Shown here: piece after piece, positions 6,741-14,836 of the stretch
Position numbering within the stretch: position 1 is the stretch's first letter
Layout of the letters: the number at the start of each line of letters is the position of its first letter
Source of the DNA: CAWVWD01 sp965662365
GTDB taxonomy: Bacteria; Bacteroidota; Bacteroidia; Chitinophagales; Saprospiraceae
Assembly (NCBI GenBank): GCA_965662365.1
Contig: CBFIHR010000086.1
Location: 1 to 17,272, forward strand
Direction: 5' to 3'
Length of the DNA stretch: 17,272 nucleotides
Position numbers and translations under genes: made by a program
The notes under the pieces: generated by a model
What the model was told of the DNA's origin: nothing
Seen by the model: only the letters and a program-made list of their open reading frames with translations
The model's database searches: none

Positions 6741-8927
6741 ATGAGTAAAGTTTATGACGTAAATGGGAAAGGTAAATGTCCTTTCACTGGAAGCGTAATG
6801 AAAGAACAAGCAGGTGGCGGAACTTCAAACCGTGATTGGTGGCCTAATCAACTGAAATTAAACATTCTACGTCAACATTCTGAAAAATCAAACCCGATGG
6901 GGGACGATTTCAACTATGCAGAAGAATTCAAAACGATAGATTTAGCAGAGTTGAAGCAAGATTTGACGAATTTAATGACAGATTCTCAAGATTGGTGGCC
7001 GGCAGATTATGGTCATTATGGTCCGTTTTTTATTCGTATGGCTTGGCACAGTGCAGGTACTTATCGTGTAGGTGACGGTCGTGGTGGTGCAGGAACAGGA
7101 AATCAGCGTTTCGCTCCATTAAATAGTTGGCCTGACAATGGTAACTTGGACAAAGCTCGTTTGTTATTATGGCCTATCAAAAAGAAATACGGTCGCAAAT
7201 TATCTTGGGCAGATTTGATGATTTTGGCTGGTAACGTGGCGATTGAGTCAATGGGCTTACCAACTTTTGGTTTTGCAGGTGGTCGTGAAGATATTTGGGA
7301 ACCTGAAGAGGATATTTATTGGGGAGCAGAAACAGAATGGTTAGGCGATAAGCGTTATTCTGGTGATAGAGATTTAGAAAATCCTTTGGCAGCTGTTCAA
7401 ATGGGTTTAATTTATGTTAATCCTGAAGGCCCGAACGGTAAGCCGGATCCTGTTGCTTCAGGTCGTGATGTCAGAGAAACATTCGGTAGAATGGCAATGA
7501 ATGATGAGGAAACAGTAGCGTTGGTTGCTGGTGGGCACACTTTCGGAAAAGCTCATGGTGCTGGCGATCCTGACAAATATGTAGGAAGAGAACCTGCTGG
7601 TGCAGGTATCGAGGAGCAAAGTATGGGTTGGAAAAATAGCCTTGGAACTGGTCACGGTGTTCACACGATTACAAGTGGAATCGAAGGGGCTTGGACTGAA
7701 AACCCAATCAAATGGGATAACAACTATTTCGAGAACTTATTTGGTTACGAGTGGGAATTAACAAAAAGCCCAGCTGGTGCTTATCAGTGGACTCCAAAAG
7801 ATGGTTCAGGTGACGGCAAAGTGCCTGACGCACACGACCCAGAACGCAGACATGCTGTGATGATGACAACCGCAGATATGGCAATGCGTATGGATCCTGC
7901 TTATGAGAAAATTTCAAGACGTTTTTATGAGAATCCAGACGAGTTTGCTGATGCTTTCGCTCGTGCTTGGTTCAAATTGACGCACCGTGATATGGGACCA
8001 GTTTCAAGATATGTTGGTTCAGAAGTACCGACAGAAGAATTGGTTTGGCAGGATCCGATTCCTGCATCTACAACAGATGTGAATGATGAGGATATCGCCA
8101 ACTTGAAAAGACAAATTTTAGCATCTGGTTTATCAATCGGTCAGTTAGTTGTAACAGCTTGGGCTTCAGCTTCTACTTTCCGTGGGTCTGATTTCCGTGG
8201 TGGTGCGAATGGCGGACGTTTACGCCTTTCTCCTCAAAAATATTGGGAGGCAAACAACCCTGCTCAATTGGAGAAAGTCTTATCAACTTACGAAGCGATT
8301 CAAAAAGGATTTGAGAAGTCTATCACTATGGCGGATTTAATCGTTTTAGGTGGTTGTGCAGCTATCGAAGAAGCAGCGAAAAACGCTGGTCATGATATCA
8401 CTGTACCTTTCACACCTGGTCGTGGCGACGCAACACAAGAACAAACAGACGTGGAGTCTTTCGCTTATTTAGAGCCAGAAGCAGATGGTTTCCGTAATTA
8501 CCAAAAAGGTCAATATTCTGTTTCTGCAGAGGAAATGTTAGTAGATAAAGCTCAATTGATGACTTTAACTGCTCCAGAAATGACGGTTTTAGTTGGTGGA
8601 TTACGTGTCTTGAATGCAAATTATAATCACTCTAAGCACGGTGTTTTCACAGACAAACCAGAAACTTTGACAAATGATTTCTTCGTGAACTTATTGGATT
8701 TAGGAACAACTTGGAAAGCAGTTTCTAAAGATGAGCAATTATTCGAAGGTCGTGATCGCAGAACTGGTGATGTGAAATGGACTGGAACTCGTGTAGATTT
8801 AATCTTCGGTTCTAATACAGAATTGCGTGCTATCGCTGAAGTTTACGCTTGTGCTGATGGTGAAGCGAAGTTTTTGAACGATTTCGTAGCGGCTTGGAAC
8901 AAGGTAATGAACCTTGACCGTTTTTAG
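6741..8927 (+). CDS. katG: Catalase-peroxidase
   Basis: A bifunctional haem enzyme that removes hydrogen peroxide, probably cytoplasmic since no signal peptide is seen. The 728 residues match the usual family length and hold both the active N-terminal domain and the haem-free C-terminal peroxidase-like domain. The distal site is R99, W102 and H103 in FFIRMAWHSAGTYR. The Trp-Tyr-Met adduct needed for catalase activity is complete (W102, Y225 in GLIYVNPEG, M251 in FGRMAMNDEET). The proximal haem ligand is H266 in GGHTFGKAH, with W317 in EGAWT. The second domain starts near 420 (VWQDPIP). The start ATG 6741 gives the typical short N-terminal extension with GKCPFTG. It is a single-gene unit: palindromes lie upstream and a strong terminator downstream. 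It is probably peroxide-inducible, inferred from the upstream palindromes and known katG biology. Confidence 0.98.
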   Translation: MSKVYDVNGKGKCPFTGSVMKEQAGGGTSNRDWWPNQLKLNILRQHSEKSNPMGDDFNYAEEFKTIDLAELKQDLTNLMTDSQDWWPADYGHYGPFFIRMAWHSAGTYRVGDGRGGAGTGNQRFAPLNSWPDNGNLDKARLLLWPIKKKYGRKLSWADLMILAGNVAIESMGLPTFGFAGGREDIWEPEEDIYWGAETEWLGDKRYSGDRDLENPLAAVQMGLIYVNPEGPNGKPDPVASGRDVRETFGRMAMNDEETVALVAGGHTFGKAHGAGDPDKYVGREPAGAGIEEQSMGWKNSLGTGHGVHTITSGIEGAWTENPIKWDNNYFENLFGYEWELTKSPAGAYQWTPKDGSGDGKVPDAHDPERRHAVMMTTADMAMRMDPAYEKISRRFYENPDEFADAFARAWFKLTHRDMGPVSRYVGSEVPTEELVWQDPIPASTTDVNDEDIANLKRQILASGLSIGQLVVTAWASASTFRGSDFRGGANGGRLRLSPQKYWEANNPAQLEKVLSTYEAIQKGFEKSITMADLIVLGGCAAIEEAAKNAGHDITVPFTPGRGDATQEQTDVESFAYLEPEADGFRNYQKGQYSVSAEEMLVDKAQLMTLTAPEMTVLVGGLRVLNANYNHSKHGVFTDKPETLTNDFFVNLLDLGTTWKAVSKDEQLFEGRDRRTGDVKWTGTRVDLIFGSNTELRAIAEVYACADGEAKFLNDFVAAWNKVMNLDRF

Positions 8928-8963
8928 TAGAAAATGAATACGCAGTATTTTAGATAATTTGAG

Positions 8964-8994
8964 AGGCAGTCTGTGTTCAGGCTGCCTTTCTTAG
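8964..8994 (+). terminator. katG terminator
   Basis: A 10-bp stem, AGGCAGTCTG (8964-8973) with CAGGCTGCCT (8978-8987) including one G.U pair, a 4-nt loop, and then TTCTTAG. It lies 37 bp past the katG stop. Confidence 0.85.
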
Positions 8995-9447
8995 TTTATA
9001 AGAATAGAAATTTACAGTATTTCTATGGAAAATGATTCCGACACTTAATAAATGATTTTTCTGGAGGCTTTAATTCTCTCATTTTCTATTGTAGAAGACG
9101 GAGTTTCATTACTGCGTCTAAAAATAGCAAGTGAAGCCTTGTCATTAAAAAAATATGACGGAACTTTTAACCCTAATTTATCATAGTGTTATGAAAACGA
9201 TTATGATTCATATTAAAATGAAAAAATAAAACTCATAAGTATTTGAAAAATCGTTTTTTATAAAAATTAGCAGAGATATTTAGCGTTAAATTGTAGCTTT
9301 TGTGGGTGAAAAAATGATTTATCTTTCCAATATTTTTATTTAAATGAATTTTAAAGATATTATATAAATATTGGATTAAAATAGAACTTAACACGACTTT
9401 GAGTAAAGGAGTGTTTTCATTCTAAACACCTAAAACCATTGAGAATC
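8995..9447. other. AT-rich intergenic region before the TPR gene
   Basis: About 450 bp without a supportable gene. A small inverted repeat, ATAGAAAT (9004-9011) with ATTTCTAT (9019-9026), follows the katG terminator. TAGCTTTTG at 9294-9302 is one base longer than the TAnnTTTG promoter motif, so it is only a weak promoter candidate for the TPR gene. Short ATG frames here (for example near 9191) are a dozen codons and not credible. Confidence 0.5.
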
Positions 9448-10635
9448 ATGAATATTAAACTAACATTATTTTTTAGTTTATTAATAACGGTGTCTGTTTT
9501 TGCACAACCTGAAGTTATCGATTATACGAAGTATAAAGATGGCTTGTTAGCAAAACGACAGGGCGAATATGAGCTGGCGATTGAATACTTTTCTGATTTT
9601 TTGTCAGAACATCCCGAGCATCCTCGCTCGTATTATTATCGAGGGCATACATATATGAACTTAGGGCAGTACGAAAAAGCCTTTGCAGATTTTGAGCAAT
9701 TATGTGAACTTGACTCAAAAGATGAGGAGGCATTTTACTCTGCTGGACGAGCGGCGTATGCTTCGGGACGTTTAGACAAAGCCATTCAATATTTTTCCAG
9801 AACACTAAGTATTGAGCCTTTTCACGCTTATGCATTGAATGATCGAGGCATGACGTATTGTTATCTAAAAGAATATGATAATGCGGTCAGAGATTTCAAA
9901 AAAGCAGTGACTATTGACTCTACTTTTGCGATGGCTTACAATAATATTGGAGCAGCGAGATATTTTAATCAAGATATTGAAGTGCCTTCAAGTTATGATA
10001 TGCGAGAGGCCAAAAAATGGTTTACCAAAGCGATTGAAGCTGATAATACTTTGTTTATCGCTTACTTCAATCGTGCTGCGATGAATTATTTTTTGGAAGA
10101 TTATTCGAGATCTTTAGCGGATTTACAAAAGGCCAGTGCCTTGAATCCTTCTGAACCCTTGTCCTATTTTTATAAAGGAATGGTATATCGAAAACAAAAA
10201 AATTATGGTGCAGCGATTGAGGCTTTTAAGCAAGCTCTTGAAATGAACGAAAACCTGAAATTTGCCTACGAGGAAATTGCGAATACGTACAAAGATCAAG
10301 AAAAATATGATTTGGCTTTAGCGTTTTATGAGAAAGCCAAAGACTTAGATCAACAACTTGGTGGCAAGATTTACAGTGGCTTGATGTACTATCGCAAAGC
10401 AGTTGTTTATGCCAAACAAGAAAACGAAATAGCGATGTATGCTGCCTTGAAAGATGCAAAAGCAGCGAAAGTTTTTCGAGATAAAAAAGTCTATCAAGAT
10501 TTTCAAAAAGAGCAGGCTTTTCGCCAATTTAGATTGGAAAAAGGTTTTCAAAAATTCGCAAAATCTATTCAAAAAAGTAAAAAATATAATAAGTTTGCTA
10601 ACTCTGAATTGAGCTGGTTTAGAATGAGTATGTAA
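9448..10635 (+). CDS. Secreted tetratricopeptide-repeat protein
   Basis: A protein-protein interaction scaffold, probably periplasmic. Residues 1-19 form a Sec signal peptide (MNIKLTLFFSLLITVSVFA, cleavage before Q20). About eight TPR units of 34 residues cover roughly 26-305 (for example GEYELAIEYFSDFLSEHPEH, GQYEKAFADFEQL, GRLDKAIQYFSRTLSIEP, KEYDNAVRDFKKA, KNYGAAIEAFKQALEM and EKYDLALAFYEKA), with a longer linker at 174-187. The C-terminal 90 residues are Lys/Phe/Gln-rich and basic (KEQAFRQFRLEKGFQKFAK). The start ATG 9448 places the signal peptide at the N-terminus; a TTG three codons upstream is less likely. No enzymatic domain is visible. The partner is unknown and the neighbours give no clear hint. 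Confidence 0.85.
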   Translation: MNIKLTLFFSLLITVSVFAQPEVIDYTKYKDGLLAKRQGEYELAIEYFSDFLSEHPEHPRSYYYRGHTYMNLGQYEKAFADFEQLCELDSKDEEAFYSAGRAAYASGRLDKAIQYFSRTLSIEPFHAYALNDRGMTYCYLKEYDNAVRDFKKAVTIDSTFAMAYNNIGAARYFNQDIEVPSSYDMREAKKWFTKAIEADNTLFIAYFNRAAMNYFLEDYSRSLADLQKASALNPSEPLSYFYKGMVYRKQKNYGAAIEAFKQALEMNENLKFAYEEIANTYKDQEKYDLALAFYEKAKDLDQQLGGKIYSGLMYYRKAVVYAKQENEIAMYAALKDAKAAKVFRDKKVYQDFQKEQAFRQFRLEKGFQKFAKSIQKSKKYNKFANSELSWFRMSM

Positions 10636-10724
10636 TATTGAAGTGTAAGGGTTTTAATGGTGAAAATAGTTTTTGAAACCATTTAGTTAAAATGTGTCAA
10701 AATTAGAAAGTCTGTAATAATCAG

Positions 10725-10757
10725 TTGAATCTGTGTTCTTATAATTCTCTATCTTTG
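10725..10757 (+). promoter_or_regulatory. Bacteroidota promoter for the radical SAM gene
   Basis: TATCTTTG at 10750-10757 is a perfect TAnnTTTG -7 element, with TTG at 10725-10727 as the -33 element after a 22-nt spacer. Transcription would start around 10763-10765. Since coding begins at 10774, the leader would be only about 10 nt. Confidence 0.72.
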
Positions 10758-10773
10758 CCAAAAAGCAACAGAT

Positions 10774-12981
10774 TTGAAACCAAAAATCCTATTACTAACG
10801 CCGCCGTTCACGCAACTGAACACACCGTATCCTGCGACTGCTTACCTCAAAGGTTTTCTAAACACTTTAGGCTACGAAAGTATGCAATGTGATTTGGGGT
10901 TAGAAACGACCTTGAAATTATTTTCCGTTGATGGTTTAAAAAAAGTATTTTCAGTTGTAGAAAATGAGCAGGAATTATCCGATAATTCCTACCGAATATT
11001 TAGTTTACAAGATGAATATTTGGCGACAATCACGCCTGTTATCACCTTTTTACAAAACAAAAATCCAACCTTAGCACACAGTATTTGTGATGGAACGTAT
11101 TTGCCCGAAGCGTCACGTTTTGACAATTTGGAAGATATGGAATGGGCGTTTGGTTCGATGGGCATTCAGGACAAAGCCCGACATTTGGCGACCTTGTATT
11201 TAGAAGATATTGGCGATTTTATCAAAGAAGTCGTAGATGCAAATTTTGGTTTTTCTCGCTATGCCGAACGCTTGTCGAGTACCGCCACGCATTTTGCACC
11301 GATAGACGAAGCTTTGCAGCAGCCAAATTCCATTTTGATGGATTTTTTGGTGGAATTATTACAGGAAAAAATACAGGCTTTTCAGCCAAATATAGTCGGT
11401 ATTTCTGTTCCTTTTCCAGGGAATTTGTTTGCCGCCTTGAAGTGCGGACAATTTATAAAAGCCAATTTTCCAACTATAAAAATTGTCTTAGGCGGCGGTT
11501 ATGCAAATACCGAATTACGAACGGTTGCGGACGAACGAGTTTTTGAATACTTGGATTTTATCAGTTTGGACGATGGTGAAGCACCGTTTCAAATTTTGTT
11601 AGAACACCTCGAAGATAAACGTCCGATTACGGAACTCAAGCGCATTTTTACGATGCAAAATGGTGTCGTTTGTAAGTTTGACGGAGCGAAAGAATTGGAC
11701 GTTCCGCAGCGAGAAACGGGAACGCCTGATTATAGCGATTTGTTGCTGCACGATTATTTGTCGGTTATCGAAGTCGTCAATCCGATGCACCGACTTTGGA
11801 GCGATGGTCGTTGGAATAAGCTGACTTTAGCACACGGTTGTTATTGGGGGAAATGTTCGTTTTGTGATGTGACCCTCGACTACATTCAACGCTACGAACC
11901 GCTCACTGCCGAAATTTTATGCGATAGAATCGAAGAAATTATCACACAAACAGGACAAACCGGTTTTCACTTTGTTGATGAAGCTGCTCCGCCTGCCTTG
12001 ATGCGAGATTTGGCGATTGAAATTATCAAACGCAAAATTACAATTACTTGGTGGACAAATATTCGCTTTGAAAAAAGCTTTTCGGCTGACCTTTGTCGCT
12101 TACTCAAAGCATCGGGGTGTATTGCTGTTTCGGGTGGTTTGGAAGTCGCTTCTGACCGTTTGTTAGAACTAATGAAAAAAGGCGTAACCGTGGCACAAGT
12201 CGCACAAGTTTGTGAAAACTTCACCAAATCAGGTATTATGGTGCATGCGTATTTGATGTACGGTTTTCCGACTCAAACGACACAAGAAACCATCAATTCC
12301 CTCGAAATGGTGCGACAACTTTTTGAATTAGGTATTGTGCAATCAGGATTTTGGCATCGTTTGGCGATGACTTCGCACAGTCCGATTGGGCTTGAACCGC
12401 ATGTTTATGGTGTGGAACGCATTGGTCCCGATTTCGGTGGTTTTGCCGACAACGACCTTTGGCACAACGACCCTGAAGGAGCAAATCACGACCTTTTTGG
12501 CGAAGGTTTACGCAAGTCGCTATTCAATTATATGCATGGCGTTTGCTTTGAGTTTCCGCTACAAGATTGGTTTGATTTTGATATTCCCGACACGACGATT
12601 TCACCACAGTTTATTGAGTTTGCTCTCGAAATGAACACGGATAAACAACCTCGAAAGCACAGCCGAATTTTATGGATTAATCCTCTACCCAAAGTCGAGT
12701 TTTTTCAAGACGAAGAAGGCTACGATATGGCAGCTTTGACTTTTGCGAATAAAAAATCATCTTCGGAAATTGTTTTGGATGCGGATTTGGGAGAATGGTT
12801 GGTCGAGATTTTGGCGAAAGCCACTGTAAAAACAGATACAATTTATACTTTTCAAACGTTGAAATCTGATTTTGAAACCGCCACCGAGTACTCGGGACAG
12901 GATGGTTTTGGGGAGTTTGAGGAAGTTTTTGGTGGGGAATTGTTTGAGGGATTGAGGGAATTTGGTTTGTTGGTTTTGTAG
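10774..12981 (+). CDS. B12-binding-type radical SAM protein, function unknown
   Basis: A cytoplasmic [4Fe-4S] radical S-adenosylmethionine enzyme of 735 residues. The N-terminus (KPKILLLTPPFTQLNTPYP) and VGISVPFPGN...KIVLGGGYAN near 208-245 form a cobalamin-binding-like Rossmann domain. It lacks the DxHxxG lower-ligand motif, as do many relatives of this superfamily. The radical SAM barrel begins near 345, with cluster cysteines C356, C361 and C364 in HGCYWGKCSFCDVTLDYI. This is CX4CX2C rather than the common CX3CX2C. Typical later barrel segments follow: FHFVDEAAPP, SGGLEVASDRLLELMKKGV and HAYLMYGFPTQT. The last 110 residues are an acidic extension. The start is the TTG at 10774, since no ATG lies upstream in frame and this gives the family-typical N-terminus just after the promoter. 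It stands alone, so the substrate (methyl transfer, ring chemistry or peptide modification) cannot be inferred. Confidence 0.88.
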   Translation: MKPKILLLTPPFTQLNTPYPATAYLKGFLNTLGYESMQCDLGLETTLKLFSVDGLKKVFSVVENEQELSDNSYRIFSLQDEYLATITPVITFLQNKNPTLAHSICDGTYLPEASRFDNLEDMEWAFGSMGIQDKARHLATLYLEDIGDFIKEVVDANFGFSRYAERLSSTATHFAPIDEALQQPNSILMDFLVELLQEKIQAFQPNIVGISVPFPGNLFAALKCGQFIKANFPTIKIVLGGGYANTELRTVADERVFEYLDFISLDDGEAPFQILLEHLEDKRPITELKRIFTMQNGVVCKFDGAKELDVPQRETGTPDYSDLLLHDYLSVIEVVNPMHRLWSDGRWNKLTLAHGCYWGKCSFCDVTLDYIQRYEPLTAEILCDRIEEIITQTGQTGFHFVDEAAPPALMRDLAIEIIKRKITITWWTNIRFEKSFSADLCRLLKASGCIAVSGGLEVASDRLLELMKKGVTVAQVAQVCENFTKSGIMVHAYLMYGFPTQTTQETINSLEMVRQLFELGIVQSGFWHRLAMTSHSPIGLEPHVYGVERIGPDFGGFADNDLWHNDPEGANHDLFGEGLRKSLFNYMHGVCFEFPLQDWFDFDIPDTTISPQFIEFALEMNTDKQPRKHSRILWINPLPKVEFFQDEEGYDMAALTFANKKSSSEIVLDADLGEWLVEILAKATVKTDTIYTFQTLKSDFETATEYSGQDGFGEFEEVFGGELFEGLREFGLLVL

Positions 12982-12985
12982 GGTT

Positions 12986-13293
12986 TTACTTCAACAATTT
13001 TATGGTTTCAAGTTTTAAAAATTCATCTTTTAAATGGTTAAAATCGTTATCAATTGTTAATACTGAAAGTATCAATTTGAGCATATTTAGCAATAACATC
13101 AGCAGAATTAATATCAACAATGATTACTTGTTGTAGAAATTGATTGAGTTTTTGTAAGCGTTTTTCTCCCCAATTATTTTTCATTGCCAATGCTCGAATT
13201 TCGCCAACGGTAACAACAGAAATCAATGAAGTTTTTGGTAGCGTTGCCACGAAGATAAACGACTAAAATATTTGTATCTAAAAAGTACTTCAT
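12986..13293 (-). pseudogene. Decayed PIN-domain (VapC-type) toxin gene
   Basis: PIN toxins are Mg-dependent RNases built round four acidic residues. From ATG 13293 the first frame reads MKYFLDTNILVVYLRGNATK, the canonical PIN start with the first catalytic Asp (D6), and then goes off frame. The next frame (about 13247-13060) reads SLISVVTVGEIRALAMKNNW and WGEKRLQKLNQFL...VIIVDINSADVIAKYAQIDTFS, the PIN middle with its Glu. A third frame (about 13070-12986) reads LSVLTIDNDFNHLKDEFLKL, the PIN C-terminus with its Asp residues, to a TAA at 12986-12988. About 20 residues before the SVVTVGEIR segment and about 30 residues before SVLTIDNDF, normally carrying an acidic catalytic residue, are missing. 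Two deletions with frame changes mean no active toxin can be made. It ends 4 bp from the convergent radical SAM stop. Confidence 0.85.
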
Positions 13294-13294
13294 T

Positions 13295-13533
13295 TTAAAT
13301 CATCTCCAACAACGCCTCATCGCTATCTCAATCCTCATTTCATCCGCCAAATCATCAATAAACACCTTATCTGCACCTTTATAATTTTGTTCTTTTATCA
13401 ATTCCTCAATATCCAATTTTTCTCTTATAGGTCGGATTAAATGCTGAATAGATTGTATGGTTGAATTGTATTTTTTGATGTTGTCGTTCATATTTTGGAG
13501 AAGTTGAGGAGGTTTTTTGGTGTTAAGTAGCAT
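13295..13533 (-). pseudogene. Antitoxin-like gene with 3' frameshift, partner of the PIN toxin
   Basis: From ATG 13533 the frame reads MLLNTKKPPQLLQNMNDNIK and continues through HLIRPIREKLDIEELIKEQN and KVFIDDLADEMRIE. It then ends off-pattern (IAMRRCWR) at a stop at 13300. Shifting the frame by one base near 13327 gives DSDEALLEMI and a TAA at 13295-13297, 1 nt before the toxin ATG. This is the tight spacing usual for antitoxin-toxin pairs and the usual acidic/Leu end. The likely cause is loss of one G in the GAG-GAT region. It is a small helical protein with no classical DNA-binding motif that I recognise. Antitoxin identity rests mainly on the adjacency to vapC and on size. Confidence 0.6.
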
Positions 13534-13546
13534 TTGTGGCAACTAT

Positions 13547-13651
13547 TTAAAATGGTCGTACATAAATAAGACGGTTTGAAATAAGGTCGTACCGATATTC
13601 TAAGCTGATTTTTTGGGAGGTAGCAGGTTTAAAATATTTTTGAATATTCAT
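13547..13651 (-). CDS. Possible 34-residue small protein upstream of the antitoxin
   Basis: ATG 13651 opens a 34-codon frame (MNIQKYFKPATSQKIS... to ...SNRLIYVRPF) that ends at 13547, 13 bp before the antitoxin-like ATG on the same strand. The composition is protein-like, with mixed aromatic and basic residues, and YRYDLISNRLIYVRPF would make a plausible strand pair. I recognise no family. It could be a leader peptide, a third component or remnant of the decayed module, or chance. A direct repeat GGTCGTAC (13554-13561 and 13585-13592) lies inside it. Confidence 0.25.
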   Translation of the reverse strand: MNIQKYFKPATSQKISLEYRYDLISNRLIYVRPF

Positions 13652-13681
13652 AGCTTTTTAGTTTACAGGAATTGATAGATT

Positions 13682-13720
13682 AAAAAAAACGCTCAATCAC
13701 TTGTTTGATTGAGCGTTTTT
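13682..13720 (-). terminator. Strong terminator of the TlpA-like gene
   Basis: A perfect 15-bp stem, AAAAACGCTCAATCA (13685-13699) with TGATTGAGCGTTTTT (13706-13720), around a 6-nt loop. Read on the minus strand it is followed by a T-run (eight T in total, 13689-13682). It lies 26 bp past the TlpA-like stop and, with flanking A/T runs on both sides, can work in both directions. Confidence 0.9.
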
Positions 13721-13745
13721 GAGGATTTGCTAAAAAGATGCACGA

Positions 13746-14297
13746 TTATTTTTCCTCTTTTTTACCATCAGCTTTTCCTTTGACTTTGTCTTTTTTAGCT
13801 GGTGCTTCTTCTTCTGCCCAAGCAGCAATTTTTTCCTCTAACTCCTCTTCGTCGCCTAATTTGTAGCCACTATGTGTATAAAGTACTTCACCACCTTTCA
13901 CAACAACTGTGTAAGGAATATCCACACCTCCCAAAGCTTTGTGTAAGTCACGGTTCACATCAGATAGAACGGTGTAGTCCCACTGTTTTGTGTCAACCAT
14001 CGGTTGTACTTTGCGTAATTGACGAGAATCATCAATCGTGATAGCGATAATTTCAACATTGTAATCTGCTTGCCAATCTTCGTACAAATCAGCCATATTA
14101 TCCAATTCTAATTTACAAGGTTTACACCAAGTTGCCCAAAAAGATAAGATGGTGATTTTTTCGTTATCAACGGCATCGGTGATGATTACTTTTTCGCCAC
14201 CAAGTGTTTTTAATGGGATAGCCGGCAATTCTTCTTGAGCAAATACAGACGTTGCTGCAAAACAAAGTACTAAAGTTAAAAATTTTGTAAATCTCAT
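13746..14297 (-). CDS. Secreted TlpA/ResA-like thiol-disulfide oxidoreductase
   Basis: A thioredoxin-fold protein of the cell envelope that reduces or exchanges disulfides in exported proteins. Of 183 residues, 1-20 are a signal peptide (MRFTKFLTLVLCFAATSVFA, cleavage before Q21). No lipobox Cys is present at the cleavage site, so it is probably soluble periplasmic. The active site FWATWCKPCKLEL has the redox pair C58/C61, and the cis-Pro loop is VDIPYTVV (P128). The last 20 residues form a Lys/Glu tail (AEEEAPAKKDKVKGKADGKK). It is transcribed divergently from a DUF6029 barrel and an Omp28-type CxxC lipoprotein, which suggests a shared role in envelope thiol redox. Substrate specificity cannot be read from the sequence. 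Confidence 0.93.
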   Translation of the reverse strand: MRFTKFLTLVLCFAATSVFAQEELPAIPLKTLGGEKVIITDAVDNEKITILSFWATWCKPCKLELDNMADLYEDWQADYNVEIIAITIDDSRQLRKVQPMVDTKQWDYTVLSDVNRDLHKALGGVDIPYTVVVKGGEVLYTHSGYKLGDEEELEEKIAAWAEEEAPAKKDKVKGKADGKKEEK

Positions 14298-14836
14298 TTT
14301 GTGTGTTTTTATTTATAAATAAAAGACGGTAGTCAACAATTCAACTCTCAAAAATTATTGAGCTACCTTTTGCTGATAGTTTTCTAAAATTATGCTAACG
14401 GATATACTTCTTTAATATTGTTATTATGAAAATCCTGAAATCTCAATTTTGACTTATCATCAAAAATAAACGATTGATAATCAGTGGACAAGAAGTATAA
14501 TAATATTTATACAATTTGACGACAAATTTGATAGTTTGTAACACTTTTTATTTCGTCTAATTTTTTCAAAACTATTTATACATTGAATAAGACATGATTT
14601 GTGCCATTTTCATTTTTATCGTGTCAAAATTCTTATAGTTTAATAGTTAAAATCCTAAAAACTGATATTAATCTTTAAGAATGAATAGGATAAGTTTTAA
14701 TTTCACGCGAATTTATACGTGATACCAGGTAAGTAGTAGGTGAGTGCCGTTAATTATTATATTATTTGATAAACAGATCAGGCTTAATTAGCTACCTATG
14801 ACTTATTATTTACTACCTACTTTCCAAATATTCACC
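14298..14836. other. Divergent intergenic region between TlpA-like and DUF6029 genes
   Basis: 539 bp of AT-rich sequence with no credible gene. Besides the 18-bp palindrome it holds distant inverted arms ATACTTCTT (14404-14412) and AAGAAGTAT (14490-14498), enclosing a looser TTATCA/TGATAA pair. Near the DUF6029 start are TAGTAGGT-like words at 14733-14741 and their complement ACTACCTACTT at 14811-14821. No exact TAnnTTTG element was seen on either strand; TATTATTTG near 14759-14767 has one extra base. Confidence 0.5.
14307..14324. promoter_or_regulatory. Perfect 18-bp AT-only palindrome before the TlpA-like start
   Basis: TTTTATTTATAAATAAAA is its own reverse complement and sits 9 bp upstream of the TlpA-like ATG. 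In RNA it would be a weak hairpin; in DNA it could be an operator or chance in AT-rich sequence. Confidence 0.3.

Noticed and set aside
9191..9229. Twelve-codon ATG frame in the gap before the TPR gene
   Set aside because: It is too short, low-complexity and without any supporting signal.
11142..11546. 134-codon + strand frame inside the radical SAM gene
   Set aside because: It lies wholly within the well-supported 735-residue protein in another frame and shows no domain.
13050..13250. 66-codon minus-strand frame as an independent gene
   Set aside because: It is the middle of the broken PIN toxin. The GTG start falls inside the domain and both the first and last catalytic Asp regions are in other frames.
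13554..13592. Direct repeat GGTCGTAC as an attachment site or insertion scar
   Set aside because: Eight bases repeated 31 bp apart, with no integrase, transposase or element boundary nearby, is too little to support a mobile-element call.
14404..14498. Distant arms ATACTTCTT/AAGAAGTAT as a regulatory RNA
   Set aside because: Nine-base arms 77 nt apart in very AT-rich DNA are plausible by chance, and no promoter or terminator frames them.
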